Shown: piece by piece, positions 18,859 to 26,608 of the stretch
How the letters are laid out: each line of letters starts with the position of its first letter
Position numbering within the stretch: position 1 is the stretch's first letter
DNA from: JBBQNR01 sp963774075
GTDB taxonomy: Bacteria; Actinomycetota; Thermoleophilia; Solirubrobacterales; JBBDJG01
Direction: 5' to 3'
NCBI GenBank assembly: GCA_963774075.1
Contig: CAVZDP010000003.1
Location: 558,001-622,000 of the forward strand
Length of the DNA stretch: 64,000 nt
The notes under the pieces: generated by a model
Databases searched by the model: none
Told to the model about the DNA's origin: nothing
What the model saw: the letters and a program-made list of their open reading frames with translations, nothing else
Program-made: the position numbers and the translations under genes

Positions 18859-20021
18859 GAGCGCTCGCAACGGCTGCGGCTGCGGCTGTGGCCATCTCGG
18901 CGGCCGTGCTCGGCTGCGGCGGCGGCGATGATGAACCCGCGGCTCAGCGAACTCTCGAGCGCACGAAGGTGGAGGTGGTCGAGGGTCTCGGCCGCAACGG
19001 CAGCTTCAATCCGGCCGCGATCTACGAGCGCTTCTCCCGGGGCGTGGTGACGGTGATCTCGCTCTTCGAGGAAGGGACCTCGCAGCTCCTCGAAGAGCGC
19101 GGCGCGGCGGGGCAGGGAACCGGCTTCGTGTTGAACGAGAAGGGCTTCGTCGTGACGAACGCCCACGTGATCACCGAGGGCATGGGCGACAAGATCAAGA
19201 AGGCGCGCGACGTCTTCGTTCAGTTCCCCGACGGCAACGAGGTTCCCGCTCGCATAGTCGGCTACGACGCGAACTCCGACGTCGGGCTGATCAAGGTCGA
19301 CCCCGGGGGTCTCGGGCTGGTCCCGTTGCGGCTCGGGCGTTCCGAATCGGTCCGCGTCGGCGAACCCGTCGCGGCAATCGGGAGCCCGTTCGGAGAGGAG
19401 CAATCGCTGTCCGTGGGAGTCGTGTCCGCGACCAACCGCAGCATCGAGGCCTTGACCGATTTCCAGATCGGCGATGCGATTCAGACGGATGCCGCGATCA
19501 ACCGCGGTAACTCCGGAGGCCCGCTCATGAACGCCAGCGGCAGTGTGATCGGGATCAACTCGCAAATCCGCTCTTCCTCGGGCGGAAGCGAGGGCGTGGG
19601 CTTCGCGGTGCCCGTCGACACGGTGCGGCGCTCGCTCGCTCAACTTCGCTCGGGTGGGGAGGCGCGCTACGGCTTCATCGGGATCAGCTCGCAGGCCCTC
19701 TTCCCGCAGCTCGCCGAGAAGCTCGAACTGCCGGTGAAGGAGGGAGCCCTCGTCGCCGAGGTGGTCGAGGACGGCCCGGCCGACAAGGCGGGAATCAAGG
19801 GTGGCGGAAAGGAGATCCGCTTCCAGTCGACCCTGGTGCGTCCGGGCGGCGACGTCGTGACCGAGGTGAACGGGCGCAAGGTCTCCCGCGAGCGGGACCT
19901 CAGCGACCTCATCGCCCGCTATCGCCCCGGAGAGACGATCACGCTCGAGGTCTACCGCGGGGACGACAGGCGCGCGGTGCGGGTGGAGCTCGCGGAGCGG
20001 CCGGACAAGCTTCCAAACTAA
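18855..20021 (+). CDS. HtrA/DegP-like trypsin-family serine protease, lipoprotein, with PDZ domain
   Basis: A 388-residue surface protease for envelope protein quality control. The signal sequence ends at a lipobox-like AAVLGCGGG, so the mature protein is probably lipid-anchored at that Cys. The catalytic triad is visible: His in VTNAHV (about 104), Asp in NSDVGLI (about 141) and Ser in GNSGGP (about 219). The C-terminal PDZ domain contains VEDGPADKAGIKGG. It is the third gene of the two-component operon (GTGA overlap with the kinase). A two-hairpin repeat element starts 5 bases after its stop codon. Confidence 0.92.
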   Translation: MRALATAAAAAVAISAAVLGCGGGDDEPAAQRTLERTKVEVVEGLGRNGSFNPAAIYERFSRGVVTVISLFEEGTSQLLEERGAAGQGTGFVLNEKGFVVTNAHVITEGMGDKIKKARDVFVQFPDGNEVPARIVGYDANSDVGLIKVDPGGLGLVPLRLGRSESVRVGEPVAAIGSPFGEEQSLSVGVVSATNRSIEALTDFQIGDAIQTDAAINRGNSGGPLMNASGSVIGINSQIRSSSGGSEGVGFAVPVDTVRRSLAQLRSGGEARYGFIGISSQALFPQLAEKLELPVKEGALVAEVVEDGPADKAGIKGGGKEIRFQSTLVRPGGDVVTEVNGRKVSRERDLSDLIARYRPGETITLEVYRGDDRRAVRVELAERPDKLPN

Positions 20022-20026
20022 TTGCG

Positions 20027-20103
20027 GGAGGCGCCGTAGCCGGCTCTGCCGGCGCAGGCGACTCAGAGGACTTTAGGTGTCCGCCGAAGGCGGCTCGATA
20101 TTC
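20027..20103 (+). repeat. Two-hairpin 3'-end element, copy A
   Basis: It begins GGAGGCGCCGTAGC 5 bases after the htrA-like stop codon. Hairpin 1 is GCCGGC-TCT-GCCGGC, then comes a conserved linker (CGCAGGCGACTC, GAGGACTTTAGGTGT), and hairpin 2 is CCGCC-GAA-GGCGG; it ends GATATTC. The same arrangement occurs at 49582-49657 on the minus strand with a different but still paired hairpin 1. No protein frame is shared with confidence. It may be a structured RNA, a terminator-like 3' UTR or a palindromic mobile repeat. Confidence 0.8.
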
Positions 20104-20126
20104 AGAAGCAAGGCAACCTCGGATCC

Positions 20127-21095
20127 ATGAAACAACTAGTCTCGGATCTCGCCCACGAGCTTCGCCGGCACGTCCTTCCCCATCTGGGCGGGCACGCGGG
20201 GCGCGCCCACGACGGAGCCGGCGCCGGGGGCGACATGACTTTCGCCATCGACCGCGAGGCCGAGAGCTTTCTCGAGCGCTTCCTGCATGACCGCGCGCCC
20301 GGGATCGCCTTCTACTCGGAGGATCGTGGACTCGTACTTCCCGCGACGCCATCTCGCCCGGGCCCGCATGCCGGCCCGGGGCATGTCCTCGTCGTCGATC
20401 CGATCGACGGGACTCGCCCCGCGATGGCGGGGCTCGAGTCTTGTTGCGTGTCGGTCGCGGCCGCACCCCTGGCCGGCCGCAATCCGACGATGGCCGACGT
20501 CGAGGTCGGCTGCGTCGTGGAGATCAAGAGCGGCGCCTCGTTCCTGGCCGAGCGCGGCCGGGGCGTGGAGATCAAGGACGGCGACGGAGCCCCTGTCGAG
20601 GCGGCGCTGAGCTCGAACGAGGATCCATCCCGCCTGTTCTGGACGTCAGGCTTCAGAGGGCGGCCCGCGGAGCCCCTGATCGAGGTGCTCGGCGAGCTGA
20701 TCGACGTCTCCTCGGTGGGCGGCGGTTTCTTCGACCTCGGATCGGCGACGTTCGACATCACGCGGATCGTGACCGGGCAACTCGATGCCTACGTCGACGT
20801 CGGGACCCGCATGATCGCCGAGGCGCCGTCCCTGCGGCGGCGCTTCGAGCGGGTCGGGGGGGGTGCGGTGCTCAACAACAGCCCCTACGACCTCGCAGCG
20901 GCCGCCCTCTGCCTGGAGGAGGCGGGCGCCACCGTCACCGACGCCCTGGGCGGCCCCCTGGGAGACCGACCCCTCCTCGGCTCGGGCCACGAGTTCCAGA
21001 TGTCGTGCGTGGCGGCAGCGAACCCCACCCTCCACTCCCGGCTGCTCTCGATGATCGATGCCGGCCTCGAGCGTCTTCTCGCCCGCCTGGACTGA
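20127..21095 (+). CDS. Inositol-monophosphatase-superfamily phosphatase
   Basis: A 322-residue protein with the metal-binding motif DPIDGT (about residue 91) preceded by an acidic FYSEDRG segment in place of the usual WxIDPxDGT context, and a late GSATFDITRIVTGQLDAYVD block equivalent to the GSxAxxxxxVAxGxxDay motif. These residues bind two or three Mg2+ ions and hydrolyse phosphate monoesters. The substrate could be myo-inositol-1-phosphate, fructose-1,6-bisphosphate or another sugar phosphate. It lies immediately upstream of the trehalose genes. The start lacks a strong ribosome site. Confidence 0.8.
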   Translation: MKQLVSDLAHELRRHVLPHLGGHAGRAHDGAGAGGDMTFAIDREAESFLERFLHDRAPGIAFYSEDRGLVLPATPSRPGPHAGPGHVLVVDPIDGTRPAMAGLESCCVSVAAAPLAGRNPTMADVEVGCVVEIKSGASFLAERGRGVEIKDGDGAPVEAALSSNEDPSRLFWTSGFRGRPAEPLIEVLGELIDVSSVGGGFFDLGSATFDITRIVTGQLDAYVDVGTRMIAEAPSLRRRFERVGGGAVLNNSPYDLAAAALCLEEAGATVTDALGGPLGDRPLLGSGHEFQMSCVAAANPTLHSRLLSMIDAGLERLLARLD

Positions 21096-21208
21096 AAGAA
21101 TCCGGTCGCGGCTCGCCACCGTGCCGCGTAGGGCCGATGTTTTGGGGTATCGGTGTCGGCGGATAGCCGTTGGTACTAGTACCTGTGTGACGACCCGAAG
21201 GAGCATGG

Positions 21209-22444
21209 TTGCTACAACCAGTAGGTGTCGGCCATAAAGCAATAGCCGACTACAGGCACCTTGCTGGCCAGGCCTTGATCGAGGAGATCAACGACCTGGC
21301 CGAGCCCCTACGGGGCAAGCGGATACTGCACGTGAATGCGACCGCCATGGGAGGCGGCGTCTCGGAGATCCTCTACGCGCTCGTGCCGCTGATGAGAGAC
21401 GTCGGCCTCGAGTGCGACTGGCAGATCCTGATCGGGCGCGAGGAGTTCTTCAACGTCACGAAGATGATGCACAACGCGCTCCAGGGCAATCCGCACTCGC
21501 TCTCGGAGGAGGACTGGGAGATCTACGAGCGCTACACGGTGCTCAACGCCGAGGAGCTGGAGGGCGACTGGGACGTCGTGATCGCCCACGACCCGCAGGC
21601 CGCCGCGTTGCGATCGCACATGAACAGCAACGTTCCGGCAAAGGCCTGGGTGTGGCGTTGCCACATCGACCTCTCGACGCCCAACCAAGAAGTGCTCGGG
21701 CGCATCCTGCCGTACCTGATGCCCTACGACTGCTCCGTCTTCCACATGAGCAACTACGTGCCCGCGGGCGTCGACGGCAAGGTGGAGATCATCCCGCCTG
21801 CGATCGACCCGCTGTCGCCGAAGAACATGGCGCTGTCGCCCGACGACGCGGCATTCGTTTGCAACCAGTTCGGCGTCGATCCGGACCGGCCGCTGATCAC
21901 GCAGGTCTCGCGGTTCGACCCCTGGAAGGACCCGGTCGGCGTGATCGACGCCTACCGGATCGTCAAGCAGCAGGTGGAGGGCGTGCAGCTCGCTCTCGTC
22001 GGCTCGCTCGCAACGGACGACCCGGAGGGCTGGGACTACTTCCAGATGACCTACAAGTACGCGGCCGACGATCCCGACATCAAGATTCTCAACAACCTGA
22101 ACAACGTCGGCGCGATCGAGGTCAACGCATTCCAGTCGATGTCGGACGTCGTGCTTCAGAAGTCGACGCGCGAGGGCTTCGGCCTGACCGTCTCGGAGGC
22201 GCTCTGGAAGAGCCGTCCCACGGTGGCCGGCAACGTCGGGGGCATACCGCTCCAGATCCAGCAGGGCGTCTCGGGCTTCCTCGTCAACTCTCCCGAGGAG
22301 ACGGCGGAATGCTGCATGCGCATCCTGAACGACCCCGAGCTCGGCAGGCGACTCGGGCGGGCCGGCAAGGAGTACGTGCGCACGCACTTCCTCATGCCGC
22401 GCCTCCTTCGGGATTGGCTGCGCATCTTCACGGAGCTGCTGTGA
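21209..22444 (+). CDS. treT: Trehalose synthase, glycosyltransferring (TreT-like, GT4)
   Basis: A 411-residue GT-B glycosyltransferase. TreT joins NDP-glucose and glucose to give trehalose directly. The N-terminal domain has HVNATAMGGGVSEIL and the characteristic WRCHIDLSTPN; the C-terminal nucleotide-sugar domain has TQVSRFDPWKDP, QKSTREGFGLTVSEA and GNVGGIPLQI. The start is TTG 21209 with AAGGAG 5 bases upstream; an ATG at 21205 is out of frame. Its TGA overlaps the GTG of the next gene, so the two are translationally coupled. The direction of reaction in the cell cannot be read from sequence. Confidence 0.85.
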   Translation: MLQPVGVGHKAIADYRHLAGQALIEEINDLAEPLRGKRILHVNATAMGGGVSEILYALVPLMRDVGLECDWQILIGREEFFNVTKMMHNALQGNPHSLSEEDWEIYERYTVLNAEELEGDWDVVIAHDPQAAALRSHMNSNVPAKAWVWRCHIDLSTPNQEVLGRILPYLMPYDCSVFHMSNYVPAGVDGKVEIIPPAIDPLSPKNMALSPDDAAFVCNQFGVDPDRPLITQVSRFDPWKDPVGVIDAYRIVKQQVEGVQLALVGSLATDDPEGWDYFQMTYKYAADDPDIKILNNLNNVGAIEVNAFQSMSDVVLQKSTREGFGLTVSEALWKSRPTVAGNVGGIPLQIQQGVSGFLVNSPEETAECCMRILNDPELGRRLGRAGKEYVRTHFLMPRLLRDWLRIFTELL

Positions 22445-23925
22445 CCCAAACACAACGGCCCTTGGTGCTCGTCTCCAACCGTGGGCCTGTCACATTCGAG
22501 CGGAGTCCCGAAGGGGATCTCGTTCAGAGGCGCGGCGGTGGCGGCCTCGTCACGGCGCTGACCGGCCTCCTGCGCAAGCGGCCGGCACTCTGGATCGCCT
22601 CTGCCATGACCGACGAGGACGTGGAGGTGAGCGAGAGCCACGGCGAGCGCAGCTTCGAGGTCGAGATGGACTCGGTGCGCTACAGGATCCGGCTCGTGGC
22701 CTCCGATCCGGCCGCCTACGACCGTTTCTACAACCACATCGCCAACCCGCTGCTCTGGTTCATCCAGCACTACCTGTGGGACCTCTCCAACGTGCCGGAC
22801 ATCCGCCTGCAGGAACGAGAGTCGTGGGAGCACGGCTACAAGCGCGTGAACGAGGACCTGGCCAAGGCCGTGCTGGAGGAGATAGAGGATCTCGAGGATC
22901 CGCTCGTGATGTTCCACGACTACCACCTCTACACGTGCCCGGCGCTCATCCGGCGCGAGCGACCCGACGCCTTCCTGCACCAGTTCGTTCACATTCCCTG
23001 GACGCAGCCGGACGCCTGGCGCGTGCTGCCGGCAGACATGCGCACCGACATCTTCGAAGGCCTGCTCTCGAACGACATCATCGGTTTCCACACGCGCTCG
23101 TACTGCAACAACTTCATCCAGTGCTGCCGTGAGCTGATGGAGCTCGACACGGATTACGCCCGCAGGGCGGTGCTGAGCGGCGACCGTGAGACCTGGGTGC
23201 GCCCGTACCCGCTGTCCATCGACGCCGATGGGTTCCACCGGATCGCGGCCAGCGACGGTGTCACGAATCACGAGCCGGAGATCCTTCGGCGCCGGCGCGA
23301 GCACATGATCCTGCGGGTGGACCGCGCGGACCTGTCGAAGAACGTCCTGCGCGGGTTCACCGCTTTCGACATCTTCCTGCAGCAGCACCCAGAGTTCGCC
23401 GAGAAGGTGACGTTCATCGCACACCTCCAGCCGTCTCGCCAGGACGTCCCAGAGTACGTCGAGTACCTCGAGAAGATCGAGGCGCTGGCGGCTGTCGTCA
23501 ACCATCGCCACGGCACCACCGACTGGATGCCGATCGACCTGCGGCTACGCGACGACTTCGAGGAGGCGGTCGCGCTCTACAAGCACTTCGACCTCCTGAT
23601 GGTCAACGCGATGTGGGACGGGATGAACCTCGTCGCCAAGGAGGGCCCGCTCATCAATACGCGCGACGGCATGATCATGCTGTCGGAGAACACGGGCTCG
23701 CACGAGGAGATCGGCGACTGCGCGATCTCAGTCAACCCCTTCGACGTGCAGGAGCAGGCCGACGCCATGTACACGGCGCTGACGGCCTCGAAGGAGGAGC
23801 GTCGCAGGCGCATGGAGCGCCTCCAGGAGATCATCGCCTCTCGCAGTCCGGTGGATTGGATCGAGGACCAGCTCGTCGACATCGAGGCGAAGGCTCGGGC
23901 CGAGCCGCTGCGACACGGCGGCTGA
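22441..23925 (+). CDS. otsA: Trehalose-6-phosphate synthase-like GT20 glycosyltransferase
   Basis: A 494-residue GT20 protein. It has the N-terminal VSNRGPV and GGGGLVTAL block that binds the acceptor, HDYHLY, HQFVHIPW, the lobe-closing GFHTRSY, and the catalytic Arg/Lys pair kept in VDRADLSKNVLRGF. The family makes trehalose-6-phosphate from UDP- or GDP-glucose and glucose-6-phosphate. No OtsB-type phosphatase is fused or adjacent. Its sequence is somewhat diverged around the usual VDRLDYSKG motif, so another product is possible. GTG start overlapping treT by 4 bases. Confidence 0.8.
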   Translation: MTQTQRPLVLVSNRGPVTFERSPEGDLVQRRGGGGLVTALTGLLRKRPALWIASAMTDEDVEVSESHGERSFEVEMDSVRYRIRLVASDPAAYDRFYNHIANPLLWFIQHYLWDLSNVPDIRLQERESWEHGYKRVNEDLAKAVLEEIEDLEDPLVMFHDYHLYTCPALIRRERPDAFLHQFVHIPWTQPDAWRVLPADMRTDIFEGLLSNDIIGFHTRSYCNNFIQCCRELMELDTDYARRAVLSGDRETWVRPYPLSIDADGFHRIAASDGVTNHEPEILRRRREHMILRVDRADLSKNVLRGFTAFDIFLQQHPEFAEKVTFIAHLQPSRQDVPEYVEYLEKIEALAAVVNHRHGTTDWMPIDLRLRDDFEEAVALYKHFDLLMVNAMWDGMNLVAKEGPLINTRDGMIMLSENTGSHEEIGDCAISVNPFDVQEQADAMYTALTASKEERRRRMERLQEIIASRSPVDWIEDQLVDIEAKARAEPLRHGG

Positions 23926-23938
23926 GGGCTAAAGGGGG

Positions 23939-24373
23939 CTAGGGGGCGAACTCGCCGCCCTGCGCGGCGGTGGGCGCGGGAGCAGGAGAGGCAGCGGGTG
24001 GGTGGGCGGGCTCGGGCGGCGGAGTGATTTCCTGAAGGGCACGCCCCCGCGCGCGGCGAGAGCTCCGCCTCCTTCGCTCGGGGCTCTTCGAGCGCGACCG
24101 GGGCCTCGCGTGGCCTGACGGCGGACGCCGCCGGCCGCGCGAAGGCTGCGGCAGCCATCGCGGCGTACGCCGGCGAGCTGTCGGGCCGGCCGCGGCCGGC
24201 GCCTCCCGCACGCCCGCGTCAGGGGGAAGCGGCCGCCGCTCTTCGCCGCGGAGGAGGATCAGAGCAACGCCGGCAGCGGCGAGTAGTCCGCATAGCCGGG
24301 CGAGGTTCCACCAGCGCACACGCGTGAGCAGCCCGCCGTCGGGCAGTTTCGAAGAGGGACGCGGTTGCTCCAC
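23939..24373 (-). CDS. Small membrane protein with Arg/Pro-rich tail (hypothetical)
   Basis: A 144-residue ORF with one clear membrane segment (LARLCGLLAAAGVALILL, about 24-41) after a short N-terminus, then a low-complexity Arg-rich stretch and a Pro/Ala-rich end. GTG start with GGGAG immediately upstream (spacing short). It lies between the convergent GT20 gene and the divergent rpsF. The hydrophobic segment in a composition-biased region and correct orientation favour a real gene; no family is recognised. Confidence 0.45.
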   Translation of the reverse strand: MEQPRPSSKLPDGGLLTRVRWWNLARLCGLLAAAGVALILLRGEERRPLPPDAGVREAPAAAGPTARRRTPRWLPQPSRGRRRPPSGHARPRSRSKSPERRRRSSRRARGRALQEITPPPEPAHPPAASPAPAPTAAQGGEFAP

Positions 24374-24449
24374 GCTCCCTTAAGGGCGCGCGCCGCGGGC
24401 ACTCACCGCGCGGCCGGCTGACGTAGGTCTCACTGATCCCCCGCATCGC

Positions 24450-24455
24450 TATAGT
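24450..24455 (+). promoter_or_regulatory. Putative -10 element (TATAGT) of rpsF
   Basis: TATAGT ends 11 bases before the rpsF ATG, and no Shine-Dalgarno sequence lies between. A transcript starting 6-8 bases after this hexamer would have a leader of only a few bases, so rpsF may be translated from a leaderless or nearly leaderless mRNA. No good -35 box is visible. Confidence 0.45.
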
Positions 24456-24466
24456 CAGCCGTTCGA

Positions 24467-25045
24467 ATGGCCTCCAAACCCGCCTACGACCTGATGGTGC
24501 TCATCGACGCCGACGTTCCCGAGGACCGGCGCGGCGGCATCCTGGAGTTGGTCAAGGGGCAGATCTCCTCCGGCGACGGCGAGCTCAAGGGCGATGCCGA
24601 ATGGGGCGTGCGCAAGCTCGCCTACGAGATCGACCACCGGACCGAGGCCTACTACCACCTGTTCCAGCTGGAGGCCGCGCCGGACCTGCTGCGCCAGCTC
24701 GAGCACAGCCTCTCCATCGAGGATGCGGTTGTGCGCCACCGGATCATTCGGCTGCGGAAGGGTGCGCCGGAGACGACTCCGCGCGCGCCGAGCCCGCCGA
24801 TCGCGCGCGAGAGCGAGGGGCGGCACGGCGATGGACGCGGCGGCGAGCACAGGGGGCGCGGCACCGCGCCCGCTCCCCCGGCCGAAGCTCCACCACCGGC
24901 CGAAGCTCCACCACCGGCCGAAGCTCCACCACAGGCTGCTCCACCACAGGCTGCTCCACCACAGGCGGAAGCTCCGCCACAGAGCGGTGCAGAGGTCGAG
25001 CAGTCCGGCGAGGAAGCCGGGGCGTCGCAGCCGGCGTCGAGCTGA
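24467..25045 (+). CDS. rpsF: 30S ribosomal protein bS6 with long Pro/Ala-rich C-terminal extension
   Basis: A 192-residue protein. Residues 1-~100 are a standard bS6 domain (YDLMVLIDADVPEDRR, WGVRKLAYEIDHRTEAYYHLF, RHRIIRLRK) that pairs with bS18 on the 30S platform. The remaining ~90 residues are low complexity, with PPPAEA units encoded by three near-identical 18-bp DNA repeats at about 24888-24940 and further PPQAA repeats. Acidic or Pro-rich tails on bS6 are known, but this one almost doubles the protein. First gene of the rpsF-ssb-rpsR-rplI-dnaB cluster. Confidence 0.95.
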   Translation: MASKPAYDLMVLIDADVPEDRRGGILELVKGQISSGDGELKGDAEWGVRKLAYEIDHRTEAYYHLFQLEAAPDLLRQLEHSLSIEDAVVRHRIIRLRKGAPETTPRAPSPPIARESEGRHGDGRGGEHRGRGTAPAPPAEAPPPAEAPPPAEAPPQAAPPQAAPPQAEAPPQSGAEVEQSGEEAGASQPASS

Positions 25046-25187
25046 CGCAGCCGACGCAGGATTTTCCGAACTCTTTCCTCTTACGTCACTCCCGACGCGC
25101 CGAGATCGGCCGGGAGCGCGCTTAGACTGACCGAGCAAACGAGATTCTGACTTTCAGGCGGCTCCGCCGCCAAGGAGGTAGCAGCAA

Positions 25188-25640
25188 GTGGCAGCAACGA
25201 ACATCAACCGCGTGATAGTGACGGGCAACCTCACGAGAGACCCGGAGCTCCGCTCCACGGCCGGCGGCACGTCGGTTTGCAGCCTTCGAGTTGCGGTCAA
25301 CAGCCGCCGCAAGGACGAGTCGGGCCAGTGGGTCGACAAGCCCAACTACTTCGACGTCACCGTCTGGGGCGCGCAGGGCGAGAACTGCGCCCAGTACCTG
25401 AGCAAGGGCCGCCCCGTCGCGATCGACGGGCGTCTCAACTGGCGCGAGTGGGAGTCTCAGGAGGGCGGCAAGCGCCAGTCGGTGGATATCATTGCCGACT
25501 CGGTCCAGTTCCTGGGATCGCGTGAAGGCGGCGGCCAGACGAATGGCGCGCCGGAGTCGGACATCCAGGCCGACACCTCGGACTTCGATCCTGTCGGGGT
25601 CTCGAGCGGTGGCGGCTCGGATGACGACATTCCGTTCTAG
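25188..25640 (+). CDS. ssb: Single-stranded DNA-binding protein
   Basis: A 150-residue SSB: OB-fold N-terminal domain (NRVIVTGNLTRDPELRSTAG, FDVTVWGAQGENCAQYLSKG), a short Gly/Ser-rich linker, and the conserved acidic tip DDDIPF that recruits replication and repair partners. GTG start with AAGGAGG 8 bases upstream. A TAGACT -10-like hexamer lies at 25123-25128, giving a leader of about 50 bases that includes a GGCGG-CT-CCGCC hairpin just upstream of the ribosome site, so ssb may have its own promoter inside the cluster. Confidence 0.96.
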   Translation: MAATNINRVIVTGNLTRDPELRSTAGGTSVCSLRVAVNSRRKDESGQWVDKPNYFDVTVWGAQGENCAQYLSKGRPVAIDGRLNWREWESQEGGKRQSVDIIADSVQFLGSREGGGQTNGAPESDIQADTSDFDPVGVSSGGGSDDDIPF

Positions 25641-25714
25641 GCTCCGGGAAGTGGGCTGAGCCCATGTGGGCAAATCAGTCGAATCCCTAGTGCGTGTCAG
25701 GTAGGTGAACCGGT

Positions 25715-25975
25715 TTGGCGAAGAGGAACCCCAGGCGGCAGCGGGCATCGTCCCCCTCGGGCGGCGGGAGGCGAAAGAGTTGCCACTTCTGCCGCGACAA
25801 GGTGGACGTGATCGACTACAAGGACTTCCAGTCCCTGCGCCGCTATCTCTCGGATCGCGGCAAGATCCGCTCCCGCCGTATCACGGGTGCCTGCCGCAGG
25901 CACCAAAGCCAGCTCGCCCAGGCCGTCAAGCGTGCCCGCGAGCTGGCGCTGCTGCCCTACGTGGCCGAGCGTTAG
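25715..25975 (+). CDS. rpsR: 30S ribosomal protein bS18
   Basis: An 86-residue basic protein with KSCHFCRDKVDVIDYKDF and the C-terminal RRITGACRRHQSQLAQAVKR typical of bS18, the binding partner of bS6. The two N-terminal Cys (CHFC) with a later Cys and His suggest the zinc-binding form of bS18. TTG start with an AGGTGA ribosome site. It follows ssb with a 74-base gap. Confidence 0.96.
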   Translation: MAKRNPRRQRASSPSGGGRRKSCHFCRDKVDVIDYKDFQSLRRYLSDRGKIRSRRITGACRRHQSQLAQAVKRARELALLPYVAER

Positions 25976-26001
25976 TTAGTGGCCCTCCTCGAAACGTTTC
26001 A

Positions 26002-26066
26002 CCGCAAACGGCGGTCTCCGGAACCGCCGTGCGGTGTCCTCGGTCGCCCACGTACTCATCGAGTAC
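26002..26066 (+). promoter_or_regulatory. Two consecutive hairpins between rpsR and rplI
   Basis: The first stem is ACGGCGGT (26008-26015) with ACCGCCGT (26023-26030), extended by outer CCGC/GCGG pairing. The second is GTACTC (26052-26057) with GAGTAC (26061-26066) around a 3-base loop. They occupy the 168-base gap in front of rplI. No U-tract follows, so they may be an RNA-processing or regulatory structure rather than a classical terminator. Confidence 0.4.
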
Positions 26067-26143
26067 ACGGGCTCCCTGCGTCCTTGCTCGGCGGCCCCGG
26101 ATCCGCGCCGTTTCCTGGCGAACGCTCCGAGAAGGACCACTAA

Positions 26144-26596
26144 GTGCCGCAGGCGATCCTCCTCAAGGACGTCGAGGGGCTCGGGGATGCGGGTGCCGTC
26201 GTGGACGTCTCCCACGGCTATCTACGCAACTACCTGACGCCGAAGAAGCTGGCCCAAGCGGCCACGCCGGCGTCGATCGCCGCGGCCGAGCGCAAGCGCG
26301 ACCAGGCCGAGCAGGCAGCTCGAAGCCGCGAGGAGGGCGCCAGGGAGACGGCGGCGCTGCTCTCGAAGACGGTGCTGACCATCCCCCATCGCGCGGGTGA
26401 GGGCGGCCAGCTCTTCGGCACGGTCACGGCGAAAGAGATCGCGGACGCCATCAAGGATGCGCGCGGGCTTCGCATCGACCGGCGCTCCGTGAGGCTGGAG
26501 GCACCGATCCGGGAGCTGGGTACGCACATGGTCGAGATCGAGGTCGCGGAGGATGTCGTGGCGTCGGTCAAGACGATGGTCGTCAACCAGGGATAG
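26144..26596 (+). CDS. rplI: 50S ribosomal protein bL9
   Basis: A 150-residue bL9 of normal length: N-terminal rRNA-binding domain (AILLKDVEGLGDAGAVVDVSHGYLRNYLTPKKLA), the long connecting helix rich in Ala, Glu and Arg, and the C-terminal domain (FGTVTAKEIADAIK). It binds 23S rRNA near the L1 stalk and supports frame maintenance. GTG start preceded by GAGAAGGACCACTAA. Next gene dnaB follows after 12 bases. Confidence 0.96.
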   Translation: MPQAILLKDVEGLGDAGAVVDVSHGYLRNYLTPKKLAQAATPASIAAAERKRDQAEQAARSREEGARETAALLSKTVLTIPHRAGEGGQLFGTVTAKEIADAIKDARGLRIDRRSVRLEAPIRELGTHMVEIEVAEDVVASVKTMVVNQG

Positions 26597-26608
26597 CCGG
26601 AAGTTCTC

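Noticed and set aside
24219..24446. Minus-strand ORF of 75 codons upstream of rpsF
   Set aside because: It is Arg-rich without motif or ribosome site, and overlaps the better-supported membrane-protein ORF and the rpsF promoter.
25155..25175. Hairpin just upstream of ssb as a terminator
   Set aside because: The stem is only 5 bp, has no U-tract and is followed at once by the ribosome site; more likely incidental or a weak translational structure.
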